Assembly: GCA_035295125.1 (NCBI GenBank)
Contig: DATGJP010000081.1
Span: forward strand, 1-64,000
Direction of reading: 5' to 3'
Source of the DNA: JAICMB01 sp035295125
GTDB lineage: Bacteria > Acidobacteriota > Terriglobia > Bryobacterales > Bryobacteraceae
Length of the DNA: 64,000 bases
Position numbers and translations under genes: made by a program. The notes below the pieces were generated by a model that saw only the letters and a program-made list of their open reading frames with translations, was not told the DNA's origin and ran no database searches. This document shows positions 44,823 through 53,641 of the stretch, piece after piece (the first letter of the stretch is position 1; each line of letters opens with the position of its first letter).

Positions 44823-47459
44823 ATGCGCGCCAGTCACAAACTCCTTCTCCGCTTACGTTCCCTGTTCTTCCGTCGCCGTGCGGACTATGAGCTCGAAAGC
44901 GAACTAAGTTTCCATCTCGACCAGCTTACGGAAGAAAACATTTCGCGTGGTCTGCTGCCGGACGAGGCCCGCAGGTTGGCTCGGTTGACCGTCGGAAATC
45001 TTACCGGGTTTCAGGAGGAATGCCGCGATATGCGCCGCGTCAACTACATTGATGATTTGTGGCGTGATCTGCGTTACGCCGGCCGCAACCTGCGTCGGGC
45101 TCCGGGATTTGCCGCCCTCGGAATCCTGATCATGGCGCTCGGGATCGGCGCCAACACGGCGGTTTTCAGCGTCGTGAACGCCGTACTCCTTAAGCCTCTG
45201 GCTTATCGCAATCCGGATCGAATCGTCACCCTCACCAACTCTTCAACAACCCGCGAGGCGTCTACCGCCCTTTCGAAGCAGGTATCGATTCCCGACGTTC
45301 AGGATTGGCGCAACCAGAGTTCGTCCTTCGAGGCGATGGCCTATTACACCTCGCACGAAACGGCGGTGATGACAGGCCGCGCAGCCGAGTACGCCCGCCT
45401 GACCAGTGTGAGTCCCGGCTTTTTCCAGGTCTTTGCCATCGAGCCGCTCATCGGCCGCGTTTTCTCTCCTGACGAAACCAAGAGAGGCGCCAACGGAGCT
45501 GCGCTGATCAGCTACGCGTACTGGCAAAGCCGTTTCGGGGGCGACCCTCGAGCCTTGGGCCGGCTTCTCGGCGCCGACGGAACCCGGCCGATCGTTGGAG
45601 TGCTCCCGCCTGGTTTCGGGTTTCCCGGCAACACCGACATCTGGGTGTCAGAGGTGGGCCCATCCGGATCCCGCGGCGGGCAAAACTACCTTGCCATCGG
45701 CCGGCTCAAAACCGGTATGACGGTCGAACAGGCGCAAACCGGGATGACGGTAATTGCCCGCCACCTGGAACAGCAGTTTCCGGAAACCAATCGGGGACGG
45801 AGCGTTAGGGTAACGAGACTGCAGGATGAAATCGTGAGCAACGTTCGCCTGACACTCTACCTGCTTTTGGCCTCCGTGGCGGTGGTGCTCCTGATCGCCT
45901 GTGCGAACACCGCAACGCTCCTGCTCGGCAAAGCCAGCGTCCGAGCTCGCGAGGTCGCGGTTCGCACGGCGCTGGGAGCCGGACGTAAGCGCATTGTGAG
46001 GCAGTTGGTCACCGAGAGCCTGCTGCTGGCTTTGGTCGCGGGCTTCTTAGGCCTGGCGTTCGCTTATTGGGGATCGAAAGCGCTCGTGGCTCTGGCACCC
46101 GCCGACATCCCGCGGCTTGCCGAAGTTGGGGTCGATCGCTGGGTGCTCGGATTCACCCTCGGCATCTCGGTAATCACCAGCATCCTGTTCGGTTCCATCC
46201 CCGCGTTCTATGCGTCTAGAGTCGACTTGAGCGACGCGCTGAAGCAGGGCGGAGCGCGCATTGCGAGCGGCGGAAGGACAGCCGGCATTCGCGGGGCGCT
46301 AGTCGCTGCCGAGATCGCGTTGGCCGTGATGTTGGTTTGTGCGGCTGGCTTGCTCATCAAGAGCTACGTTGCCCTGAATAATGTCACCTTGGGCTTTCGG
46401 CCGGAAAACGTTCTCGTGATGCGCGCAACCGTGCCGGCCCCGCCATCCGTCAATATCGAGCGCACACGAGTGTTCTTTAAGGATATGCTCGCTCGGGTCG
46501 CCGGGCTGCGCGGCGTGCTGGCCGCCGGCGCTACCATGGCGCCGCCCGGATATGTGGATTCGACGGGTGCCTATTTTATCGACCGGTTGCCTCCACAATC
46601 CGAATGGCAGCGCGCGCCGAGCGTGGTGCTATCCGTCGTAGCGCCGGGAACATTCGCGGCGCTTGGAATTCCGCTCCAGAGCGGACGCGACTTCAGCGAC
46701 AGCGACACAGCCGGCCGATCCTTTGTCGCCGTGGTAAACCAGGCACTGGTACGAAAATCGTTTTCCAATCAGGACCCGCTCGGCCGGACCATCTTCTGTC
46801 CCTTCGATTCCCTACAGGGTATGAAGATCGTTGGCGTCGTTGGTGACGTCAGGCAGCGTGGCCCGGATCGCGAACCGATGCCGGAGTGCTACCTGCCCTA
46901 TGGGCAGCATGCATTCAATGGAGCGGCTTTAAGCCTGGTCGTGCGCACCACCGGCGATCCAAATGCTTTAGTGCCGGCCTTGCGGAGTCTGGCGCATGAC
47001 AGCAATCCCGAAGCCCCCATGAAGTTTACGACCATGGAGGCTATGCTTTCCGAGAATGTCGCCGCTCCGCGGTTCCGCACGATCCTCTTCGCAGGTTTTG
47101 CAGGTTTGGCAGTCTGTCTCGCCTTGGCCGGCATCTACGGCGTAGTAGCCTACGCTGTGAGCCGGCGATCCAACGAGGTCGGCCTGCGGATCGCCCTGGG
47201 GTCCAGCACCGGCGGAGTTGTACGGCTCATTCTTGGACAGGGACTGACGCTTGCCTGCATCGGCCTGGGCCTGGGTTTGACCGCCTCAATTGCCGGCGCG
47301 AGACTGCTGAAATCGATGCTGTTCGAGGTTCAGCCCAACGATCCATGGGTTTACTGTGCTGTCGCATTGTTGGTAAGCGTGGTGACACTGGTTGCCTGCT
47401 ACATTCCTGCCAGGCGAGCCGCCAGAATCGACCCCGTGGCTGCACTGAGGCAGGAATGA
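44823..47459 (+). CDS. MacB/FtsX-type orphan permease with prefix domain
   Basis: 878 residues. A permease prefix domain occupies about 1-75 (LFFRRRADYELESELSFHLDQLTEENISRGL), then WRDLRYAGRNLRRAPGFAALGILIMALGIGANTAVFSVVNAVLLKPL, the classic first helix block. Two MacB periplasmic domains alternate with FtsX helices (LLASVAVVLLIACANTATLLL; LALAGIYGVVAYAVSRRSNEVGLRIALGS), ending ARRAARIDPVAALRQE. No ATPase is adjacent. ATG 44823 is two codons after an in-frame TTG at 44817. The stop overlaps the next ATG (ATGA), starting a chain of tightly coupled genes. Confidence 0.93.
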   Translation: MRASHKLLLRLRSLFFRRRADYELESELSFHLDQLTEENISRGLLPDEARRLARLTVGNLTGFQEECRDMRRVNYIDDLWRDLRYAGRNLRRAPGFAALGILIMALGIGANTAVFSVVNAVLLKPLAYRNPDRIVTLTNSSTTREASTALSKQVSIPDVQDWRNQSSSFEAMAYYTSHETAVMTGRAAEYARLTSVSPGFFQVFAIEPLIGRVFSPDETKRGANGAALISYAYWQSRFGGDPRALGRLLGADGTRPIVGVLPPGFGFPGNTDIWVSEVGPSGSRGGQNYLAIGRLKTGMTVEQAQTGMTVIARHLEQQFPETNRGRSVRVTRLQDEIVSNVRLTLYLLLASVAVVLLIACANTATLLLGKASVRAREVAVRTALGAGRKRIVRQLVTESLLLALVAGFLGLAFAYWGSKALVALAPADIPRLAEVGVDRWVLGFTLGISVITSILFGSIPAFYASRVDLSDALKQGGARIASGGRTAGIRGALVAAEIALAVMLVCAAGLLIKSYVALNNVTLGFRPENVLVMRATVPAPPSVNIERTRVFFKDMLARVAGLRGVLAAGATMAPPGYVDSTGAYFIDRLPPQSEWQRAPSVVLSVVAPGTFAALGIPLQSGRDFSDSDTAGRSFVAVVNQALVRKSFSNQDPLGRTIFCPFDSLQGMKIVGVVGDVRQRGPDREPMPECYLPYGQHAFNGAALSLVVRTTGDPNALVPALRSLAHDSNPEAPMKFTTMEAMLSENVAAPRFRTILFAGFAGLAVCLALAGIYGVVAYAVSRRSNEVGLRIALGSSTGGVVRLILGQGLTLACIGLGLGLTASIAGARLLKSMLFEVQPNDPWVYCAVALLVSVVTLVACYIPARRAARIDPVAALRQE

Positions 47460-47584
47460 AGAAAGCCATCGTACCCCTGCCAAAACTGAAAGCTGAGAAC
47501 CCGGATCCCGACGAACTCCGTCTGGACGATGCCGGCTGGCAGTCGCCCAATGCCTGGCTAAAATCAAAGAGGAGAACGAAATGA
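47456..47584 (+). CDS. 42-residue basic protein coupled to the permease
   Basis: ATG 47456 overlaps the permease TGA, and the stop TGA overlaps the next ATG at 47581, so the gene is linked at both ends by ATGA junctions. The product begins MKKAIVPLPKLKAENPDPDE and ends with WLKSKRRTK. It has no signal or membrane helix. The double coupling is the main evidence that it is real. Family unknown. Confidence 0.6.
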   Translation: MKKAIVPLPKLKAENPDPDELRLDDAGWQSPNAWLKSKRRTK

Positions 47585-47904
47585 TACGAAACGCCGCTTT
47601 CGTTTTGCTGGCAGCCATGCTGATTGCCGGCTCCTACGCCTGCACCTATAAACCCGAGGATCACGTCTCCCAAGGCGCCCAAGGGCCTTCCAGCCCTGCC
47701 GAATCCGGGGACCATGGAGCTGACGCCTTTAACCGTCCGCCCTACAGTACCGACGCGAAGAAAGCGGATGCTGAGCACGACACGGCCGGTTTGACCGGTC
47801 CGGTCACCAACGGCTTCGTCGACCACACCATGGAAGATAGCGGCAACCTCGCCTGGCAAGGCAGCTACGAACGCGACAGGCGCGCCCAATCCCAAGCCCG
47901 CTAG
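47581..47904 (+). CDS. Small exported protein, possible lipoprotein
   Basis: 107 residues with a hydrophobic leader (IRNAAFVLLAAMLIAGSYAC). Cys21 could be lipidated, but the preceding residues (SYA) fit the lipobox only weakly. GAGGAGAACGAA precedes the ATG. The mature part is hydrophilic and disordered-looking (PSSPAESGDHGADAFNRPPY). Third gene of the permease operon. Function unknown. Confidence 0.65.
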   Translation: MIRNAAFVLLAAMLIAGSYACTYKPEDHVSQGAQGPSSPAESGDHGADAFNRPPYSTDAKKADAEHDTAGLTGPVTNGFVDHTMEDSGNLAWQGSYERDRRAQSQAR

Positions 47905-47906
47905 CA

Positions 47907-47937
47907 GCCCGTGCCGAAGTCGGGCGGCCTGAATGCC
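47907..47937. repeat. Dispersed intergenic fragment
   Basis: GCCCGTGCCGAAGTCGGGC then GGCCTGAATGCC matches the 14498 copy with few changes, 3 bases after a stop codon. Confidence 0.6.
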
Positions 47938-47999
47938 AAAGGAATACCTGCCCATGCCGCTTTCAAAGACTTCTCCCGAAGGCTAGGCATTTGCACCCA

Positions 48000-48029
48000 T
48001 AAAAAAAGGGGCGCTGCAAGCAGCGCCCC
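48000..48029 (-). terminator. Intrinsic terminator of the sigma factor gene
   Basis: On the minus strand GGGGCGCTGC and GCAGCGCCCC form a perfect 10-bp stem region (48008-48029), followed by seven T residues (48007-48001). It lies 27 bases past the sigma factor stop. Confidence 0.9.
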
Positions 48030-48055
48030 GAGAAGAGTGGACAAAGTAAGGTAAA

Positions 48056-48811
48056 TCAGAATGCGTGACTGGAACTGATTCCGTTCGATTGCAGCACCAC
48101 CTGCATTTTCTCGAGAGCCGACTTGTGGATCTGTGACACGCGGCTCTCGTTGATTCCGAGCACGCCGCCAATCTCCTTCATCGTCATCTCGTTCGTGTAA
48201 TACAGGAACACAACCTTCTGGTACCGCTCCGGCAGAGCCTTCATTGCCACCGAAAGTAGCGACTTCATCTGCTCGCGCGAGCACATGTTGTCAGGCTGCG
48301 TATCGGGGTTGCTCGGGAAATCGGGGGCAGGAAGGTCTTCATGATCGGCACTACGGACCGAAGCCGAAATCAGCCCCACGCTCCGCAAATCGATCATCAT
48401 CTGACGCCACCGGTCGACCTCGACGCCGAGCTTCGCCGCGATCTCGGCCTCCGTCGGATTGCGCTGCAGCGCGGCCGAGAGCTCCCTCGTAGCTGCCTCT
48501 ACCTGCTTATGACGCCGCCGCAGATCGCGAGATGCCCAGTCCAATTGCCGCAAACTATCGAGAATCGCTCCCTTGATCCGGTGCTTGGCATAGCTCGAAA
48601 AGGCGACCTGCTTGGCCGGATTGTACTTCGTCGCAGCATCGAACAGCCCCAGTACCCCCGCATGGACCAGGTCATCAAGATCCACGTGTACCGGCAGGTT
48701 CTCGTGTACGCGAATGGCAATCGCCTTCACCAGCGGCAGATGCTCGAGTATGATGCGATCGCGAACCGCGTTCTTTGCAGCTTGACTGGCAGCACTCTTT
48801 GCCTTTTTCAT
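48056..48811 (-). CDS. Sigma-70 family factor, FliA/WhiG type
   Basis: 251 residues from ATG 48811, with AAGGAAGG 8 bases upstream; a GTG three codons earlier is possible. Region 2 is clear (VHVDLDDLVHAGVLGLFDAATKYNPAKQVAFSSYAKHRIKGAILDSLR), then region 3 (ELSAALQRNPTEAEIAAKLGVEVDRW) and region 4 with its helix-turn-helix (VVFLYYTNEMTMKEIGGVLGINESRVSQIHKSALEKM). This order and the LD-DL-HAG-LGL wording are typical of the FliA/WhiG group controlling motility or development. No flagellar genes are nearby. A sigma-54-like promoter lies upstream. Confidence 0.93.
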   Translation of the reverse strand: MKKAKSAASQAAKNAVRDRIILEHLPLVKAIAIRVHENLPVHVDLDDLVHAGVLGLFDAATKYNPAKQVAFSSYAKHRIKGAILDSLRQLDWASRDLRRRHKQVEAATRELSAALQRNPTEAEIAAKLGVEVDRWRQMMIDLRSVGLISASVRSADHEDLPAPDFPSNPDTQPDNMCSREQMKSLLSVAMKALPERYQKVVFLYYTNEMTMKEIGGVLGINESRVSQIHKSALEKMQVVLQSNGISSSHAF

Positions 48812-48891
48812 GTAGGTCACCTTCCTTGGGAAAGCTCTCCAACCGGTAGAGCTTTTTGTCGGTTTTAAACTGTCTCCGAAGCTCTCCTAAG

Positions 48892-48907
48892 TGCAAGCTG
48901 GCGACCA
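48892..48907 (-). promoter_or_regulatory. Candidate sigma-54 promoter
   Basis: On the minus strand TGGTCGCCAGCTTGCA has TGG at -24 and TTGCA at -12 with the exact spacing of the TGGCACG-N4-TTGCW consensus. Transcription would start near 48881, giving about a 70-base leader before the sigma factor ATG. Confidence 0.5.
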
Positions 48908-49094
48908 CGGGCGGGAAATTTCGAGAACAACGTCTCCGGATGAGGGATTTGATGTACTCCTAAGGGCCTTACGTCCCTAGGCTCAATACGATGGACCGAT
49001 TCACGTCTGACCTCTCAACGGAGGCAGTCCCTCGCCGTTCCTCTCGCGGCTTCGACTGAGAATTTCGTAATGGAACGCGCGAACCTGATAGCCG

Positions 49095-49128
49095 GTACCG
49101 TTTTGGTACGAACGTTCCATTTTGGAAC
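49095..49128. promoter_or_regulatory. Two tandem palindromes, candidate enhancer sites
   Basis: GTACCGTTTTGGTAC (49095-49109) and GTTCCATTTTGGAAC (49114-49128) are both perfect GNNCC-N5-GGNNC palindromes with a TTTT-containing centre, 19 bases apart. They lie 215-250 bases upstream of the proposed sigma-54 start, a normal position for an enhancer-binding activator. The rest of the 48812-49305 spacer shows no gene. Confidence 0.55.
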
Positions 49129-49305
49129 AAGGCCTTGTTCACTCTTCAATTGTCTATATCGGCGCCTAGCAGGGCGAATATAGGGACTAAGTGTGTTTTT
49201 CGGACGTGACCTCGAATCGGTTCTTTGAATTCCAAGCAGTTACAGATTTACCACCTTCGCCCGTCGGGCTAATCGAACTAGAATTTCGTTCACCCGGAGC
49301 CTCTC

Positions 49306-50034
49306 ATGATCAGCCGCCTGTTCCAGACTCTCCTGTTGGCGACCCTCGCTGCCGCGCAGGAGCCCCCGGGGGTCAGCTTCAGCGCCCAGACAAGGCTGGT
49401 GCTGCTCTCATTCCATGTCAGACAGGGCAAGCACTTCGTGCCTGACCTGAAGGCGGGAGACGTGACTCTGTTCGAGGACGGCACATCACGCGTGTTCACG
49501 ATCTTCGACAGTCCCGCGACCCAGGGGCGGATGCCGCTCGAACTCGTTCTGCTGTTCGACGTCAACCCGGCCATCCCATATTTCTGGGATCCCGCCGATG
49601 TCTTCCGCTTTATTCCAGGTTGGGAAGAAGGCATGACCAGGCAGCTCCTTGAAACGCAGGACGCCGACGTCCGGATCTGCGTTTACGCCACGATGGGGCA
49701 AAAGCTCGATCGGCTGACCGGCGCAACAAAGGATGCTCGCCTTGTGACCCGTGACTTTCGCGGGCTGCTCAATACGAGTTTTGTGACCGAAGGAGGCGCC
49801 AATATTCCCATCACGCTGCCTCCGAAGCGAGATACCGTGGGTTACGGCCCATTCACGCAGGACTACCAGACGAGCTACTTTGTCAGCAACAAACGCCGCG
49901 GCTGGCCGATGGAAGCGGCCATTGGCGTACTCAACGACATCAGCGACCCAGTCGATTACGATCTTCTCGTCCGGTGCCAGCCGAGCGCGGCGTTCGGAGC
50001 TGAGATCGGTACAGCAAATGACCAGCTTGGGTAA
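49306..50034 (+). pseudogene. VWFA-related secreted protein, truncated
   Basis: A leader (MISRLFQTLLLATLAAAQ) and the acidobacterial VWFA-related opening (VLLSFHVRQGKHFVPDLKAGDVTLFEDGTSRVFTIFD, then LELVLLFDVNP with the first MIDAS-type Asp) are intact. The family's text proceeds normally to GVLNDISDP at about 49950 and then changes abruptly into VDYDLLVRCQPSAAF, which is the antisense of another gene fragment. The C-terminal half of the domain is missing, so the protein is probably non-functional or newly shortened. Confidence 0.7.
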
Positions 50035-50100
50035 GTTTACAGGTCCCAAGCCTTCCTCCAGCCGTGCGATGCGTCGGCGCAAACTGTGGGTCAACCCCAT
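49950..50100 (-). pseudogene. 5' fragment of a small gene associated with DUF5681
   Basis: From ATG 50100 the minus strand reads MGLTHSLRRRIARLEEGLGP and on to APDEKIVIDW, a plausible coiled-coil-starting protein (R-R-RLEE pattern). Beyond 49950 it turns into antisense VWFA sequence. It follows the DUF5681 gene on the same strand. The shared breakpoint with the VWFA gene marks a deletion or insertion scar. Confidence 0.55.
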
Positions 50101-50274
50101 GGAGAGTCTCCTGCCTGCTGATCGGCCCCCATATCCTCTCGCCGGCGTGTGTAGGATCGACGATTCGATTCCTCCAGTGCATCGTTCCTCTGGTTAAGCC
50201 CGTCGCCATGCCTCTTAGCTGCCAGGTAAGTCACGTTTGCACATCCTCGAATCGGCGCCCAGGCTGTCTTCGTG

Positions 50275-50706
50275 TCATCGCCTCTCCTCGGGCTCATATT
50301 TCTTCTCCAACTCGTCCAGTCGTAGGGCTAACTCCGCGGTCTCAATGGACCGCCGCCGCCGCTCAACTATATTGCTGATCGTTTCTCCCTCACTGGGCGT
50401 CATTTGTCCTTGACCCACCGCCTTGAGAATCGCCTGCTGTGCGGCCGCTACATCCTGCGACTGCTCGATGGGCGGAAGCTTCGCCCGAATAGGAGCGTCT
50501 CGTCGCAGTGGCAACAGCCGTTCCATGCACAATCGCATGGCCGGCGCGTCGCCTTCTAAAGCTTGCGCCAGGCACTTGCGCATAAGCGGTAGCGAGTACT
50601 CCTCCAACATGGCATGCAAAGCCTGAGTCATTCTGTTTTTGCTGCCCTTCGGCCGCCCTCTCCCAAACTGATTGCCCGGCTCAAATGGCCGTCCGCGAGG
50701 TTTCAT
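50275..50706 (-). CDS. DUF5681-type protein
   Basis: 143 residues. The N-terminus MKPRGRPFEPGNQFGRGRPKGSKNR is the hallmark of DUF5681, common near phage terminase and integrated-element genes. The rest is helical (MRKCLAQALEGDAPAMRLCMERLLP and an Arg-rich C-terminus, ERRRRSIETAELALRLDELEKKY). It probably binds nucleic acid. It and the fragment at 49950-50100 form the remains of an imported module. Confidence 0.8.
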   Translation of the reverse strand: MKPRGRPFEPGNQFGRGRPKGSKNRMTQALHAMLEEYSLPLMRKCLAQALEGDAPAMRLCMERLLPLRRDAPIRAKLPPIEQSQDVAAAQQAILKAVGQGQMTPSEGETISNIVERRRRSIETAELALRLDELEKKYEPEERR

Positions 50707-50951
50707 GGCCTGGCTTTCCGCAACGCTTCGTCACGCTGCAACGCCAAGAGCTCGTGATGAGAACCTGAAGTACAGCTTCCTTGCGACGGCGTTTCCGCGT
50801 CCGCCTTGAAGGTGAAGGCGGATTGCCGTGTTGCTGTCCTGATTCAATGGTTGACCAAAAAAAACAGTGATGTGCAAAGGTAAAAATATGCGCCATGACT
50901 ATATACAGCCCGGACGCAGGCCCGCAGTGCTGACCCCGAAGGAGGCTTTCT

Positions 50952-52059
50952 GTGAAATCCCGCACCCACTGGTGGAAGTACGATCTGCCCTGCTGCGTCG
51001 AAGGGAAAGTGATCCGGCCCCAACGCTCTTCTACCGTCGTTCCCTATGATCCCTGGATTATCTATCGGGAGCAGCAAGGCAAATATCGGACGGTCCCGAC
51101 TCTATGGGGAGAGTTTGCCGAACTCGTGCGCCGCTGTGGCAAGGATGCAATCGATCCCTACACGCCCTCTTCCGGCGGTGAGGCATTAATCCTCGATTGG
51201 ACCAACCGTTACGGGATGCTCGGCATTTTGCCGAGCCGCCTGGAATCGATTGTTCTTCCTGAAGTCTATCGACCCGCGCCGCTACCCGGTACCAAATCTA
51301 ACGAAATCAAAAGTTCGAAGGTGCAACATAGACATGTGCGTGTGGCGGGGCATTGGATTACTGAAACTGACACACAGGAGGAGAACAGATGGTCCGCACC
51401 GGAGGCGGAGCAGCCGGGAGATGATCTCGCGCCCTCAGCGCAGCGGGAAGCTCGCGAACCTCGCCAGCCTGCACGGTGTGCTGGGTTCGCGTGGGAGGAC
51501 CTGACCTACAGGGCAGGGAATACCGCCGACTGCCTGCCGGCGTTTTTCTCGGCCAGACTGCGCTCCCATCAATATCCGCAACCGCTCTCACAGGAATTTT
51601 GGCGCGCCTACCAGGAGCCGATCCGAGAATGGATGCGGGCGGCTGTTGTTTTCAGCGAGGCAGTAAAGTGGGTGTCACGGCTTTGCCGTCCATCTACGGC
51701 AGGGGACGTTGGAACGACTGGAGTGGGAACGAAATGCCAACTTCAGCCTTTGGATACTGAATGCTCTGGCGGCTGGAGAATCCCAGTTTTACTCTTTCGG
51801 CCGTTCCGCGATTCAGACAGAACAATCGGGCTCGTCTTTGTTGTCGGCGATGGCGCGCATGTTCTTTCTGGATCTGGAGAACCGGCGACGTCTGATTGCT
51901 TGCGGATCGTGCGATAAACTCTTTGTTTCCAATGCCCCGAACGCAGCCTACTGTTCGGTCTCGTGCCGCCAGTGTTGCTTAATGCGGCGTTTCCGTCAGA
52001 AACGTCGCGAGTCAAGTGCCGGTCACACCGAAAAAGGCCCCACCCGTCGACGCCGCTAA
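50952..52059 (+). pseudogene. Zinc-finger protein split by a one-base insertion
   Basis: GTG 50952 has AAGGAGG 6 bases upstream. The first frame reads HWWKYDLPCCVEGKVIRPQ and onward to EPIREWMRAAVVFSEAVKWV. Near the run GGGG at 51702-51705 the sensible frame changes to TLERLEWERNANFSLWILNALAAGESQ and ends with a CGSCDKLFV and AAYCSVSCRQ finger (CxxC, CxxxC) plus a basic tail. Removing one G restores a single protein of about 368 residues. The zinc finger resembles the CGNR/ABATE type. Intact family members are probably DNA-binding regulators. Confidence 0.65.
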
Positions 52060-52317
52060 ATGCATTCGATAACGCGAAAATAACGCAAAACGTTTGCGTC
52101 TTCGCAACCTCTTTGGAATAGCAGTCTTCCAGCTAGATTATTCGATTGAAATGAGAAACGCCTCTTAAGGGGCGGCTAAGCGAGCAGATTTGCGTCTTCT
52201 TGCGTTATCTTAACGCGAACGCCGCGTTGGAGAGCGTCCAAGCAAGTTTTTGGAAAACCTGTCTCTGAGACTGAGAGCCGAAACCCGACTGAGGAGCCAC
52301 CATTCTTCTCTCTCCGT
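52060..52317. other. Non-coding stretch with short perfect hairpins
   Basis: CGCAAA and TTTGCG (52084-52098) and GCGTTA and TAACGC (52202-52216) form tight palindromes, and TTTGCGTCTTC is repeated around 52094 and 52190. The first may end transcription of the zinc-finger gene. No gene seen. Confidence 0.5.
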
Positions 52318-52748
52318 TCTCGGCTTCACCCCATACCGGCACGGAACCACTTGGCGGCAGTGTTACACAGTACTTGTTCACGGCATGGAGCGATGGCGGA
52401 GCGGCGTCGCATTCCATCACGGTGGGCAGCACGGTACCCACATATACCGCGGCGTTCAAGACGCAGTATCAGCTGAACCTCTCGATTTCTCCGAACGGAG
52501 GAGGCACCGTGTCACCAAATGATAGCGGCTTCTACGATGCAGACGCCAACATACCTTTCTGTGCTATAGCCAATCCTGGATATGTATTTACAGGTTGGAC
52601 CGGAAATGTAGCGGACGTGAACCGCCCCTTCACCACCGTGAGTATGAAGGCACCCGAATCGGCGGTGGCGAACTTTTTTGCCAAGCGTACGGACCGTTCC
52701 CGAAGGATCCCGTTGTTGTTGGTCCGCCCACCGGATGTTTGGCGGTGA
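52318..52748 (+). pseudogene. Fragment of a surface protein with InlB-type B repeat
   Basis: The frame reads GTEPLGGSVTQYLFTAWSDGG, then YQLNLSISPNGGGTVSPNDSGFYDADANIPFCAIANPGYVFTGWTGNV, a textbook bacterial B-repeat unit (TxxP-GGG-VSP...GYxFxGWxG). There is no start codon, leader or N-terminal domain, and the end drifts into non-family sequence. It is a leftover of a larger extracellular protein. Confidence 0.65.
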
Positions 52749-53008
52749 GGTAATGAAGAACGTCATTCGTGTTGCACGATGGTGCAATTCAGGGGCAAAT
52801 CACCGCTCAAGCACATGGTGAGGTGTCTCTCCTTGGCCATGAGCCATGCAATCCCCCGGATTGGAGGAGGATTCTGGCGGTGCCTCTCCTCTCGTGCATG
52901 ACGCGGTGTTGCACCGACGGAAGCGGGAGCGCGGCTCCCCGCGCGCTTGTGCCCTACCTCCGCTGACTCGCCTGCACCTCGAAACGCTCTCGTCTGGAGA
53001 TGATTCAT

Positions 53009-53384
53009 GGAGTCCGTGTTAACCAACTCTGAAGACGGGACCAGAGACGCGAAGAAACGGCGGCAGAAACCGGTGGAACGCAGCCAACTCGGCTCCCCCA
53101 ACTGTGAACCGGTTCCAACGGAGAGAAAACAAAGACGCTAACGCCCTGAAGAACTTACGAGTTTGCCGATGATCGACGAGTCAACCAGCTGAGACGTTAA
53201 TTGCTCGAAGAAAGGAATGGCTCCCCGAATCACATTCGAATTACGGTTCACGGACTAGCCGCGTCGAGAGACTTTCACAGGCACACTTCACTGCACCCGG
53301 CACGTTGCGAACACATTGAAAACGTCCGGTTCCAGCGACAGACCGGGTATGTTCTTCGTCTCAATGCGAGGTTTGCCTCTTCGG
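53009..53384 (+). repeat. Dispersed repeat copy A (flank plus partial MITE-like core)
   Basis: 53009-53218 matches the inverse of 62590-62800 almost base for base, and 53219-53384 matches one half of the core seen whole at 60220-60472 and 62336-62589. Homology ends at GCCTCTTCGG, right where an RND-adaptor fragment begins. The stretch 52749-53008 shows nothing else. Confidence 0.75.
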
Positions 53385-53531
53385 ATCGATCCTCGCCCAT
53401 TTCAGGCGGCGCTCGACCAAGCCAAAGGCAAGCTAGCGCAAGCGGTAGCGCAACTGGTACAGAATGAAGCGCAGCTTGCCACCGCGAAGTCCACCCAGTT
53501 CCGGAAGAATATCGCGCTGTCCAAAGCTTGA
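53385..53531 (+). pseudogene. Fragment of RND/HlyD-type periplasmic adaptor
   Basis: RIDPRPFQAALDQAKGKLAQAVAQLVQNEAQLATAKS is the start of the helical hairpin of MexA/HlyD-type membrane fusion proteins. Nothing of the barrel or lipoyl domains is present. It is flanked by repeat copy A and an IS630 remnant. Confidence 0.7.
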
Positions 53532-53612
53532 ATAGCGGTCTTTTCATCCACACAGAACACGGCGGCATGCTGCGGCGGATTCAGGTACAGGCCAATAATC
53601 TCGGCTTTCGCC
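53524..53612 (-). mobile_element. IS630-family transposase remnant
   Basis: The minus strand encodes KAEIIGLYLNPPQHAAVFCVDEKTAIQAL, the block around the first DDE aspartate of IS630 transposases (GLYLNPP-HA-V-CVDEK-QIQAL). Only about 30 residues remain, so the element is dead. Confidence 0.75.
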
Positions 53613-53641
53613 GTCCACCGCATAATCCACCACGCGGATTG

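Noticed and set aside
47227..47955. Minus-strand open frame across the permease 3' end and mini-genes
   Set aside because: The plus-strand ATGA chain explains the region better.
53201..53467. Open frames within the dispersed repeats (also 60255-60491 and 62358-62591)
   Set aside because: Copies share DNA but not a conserved reading frame or start, so the repeat is treated as non-coding.
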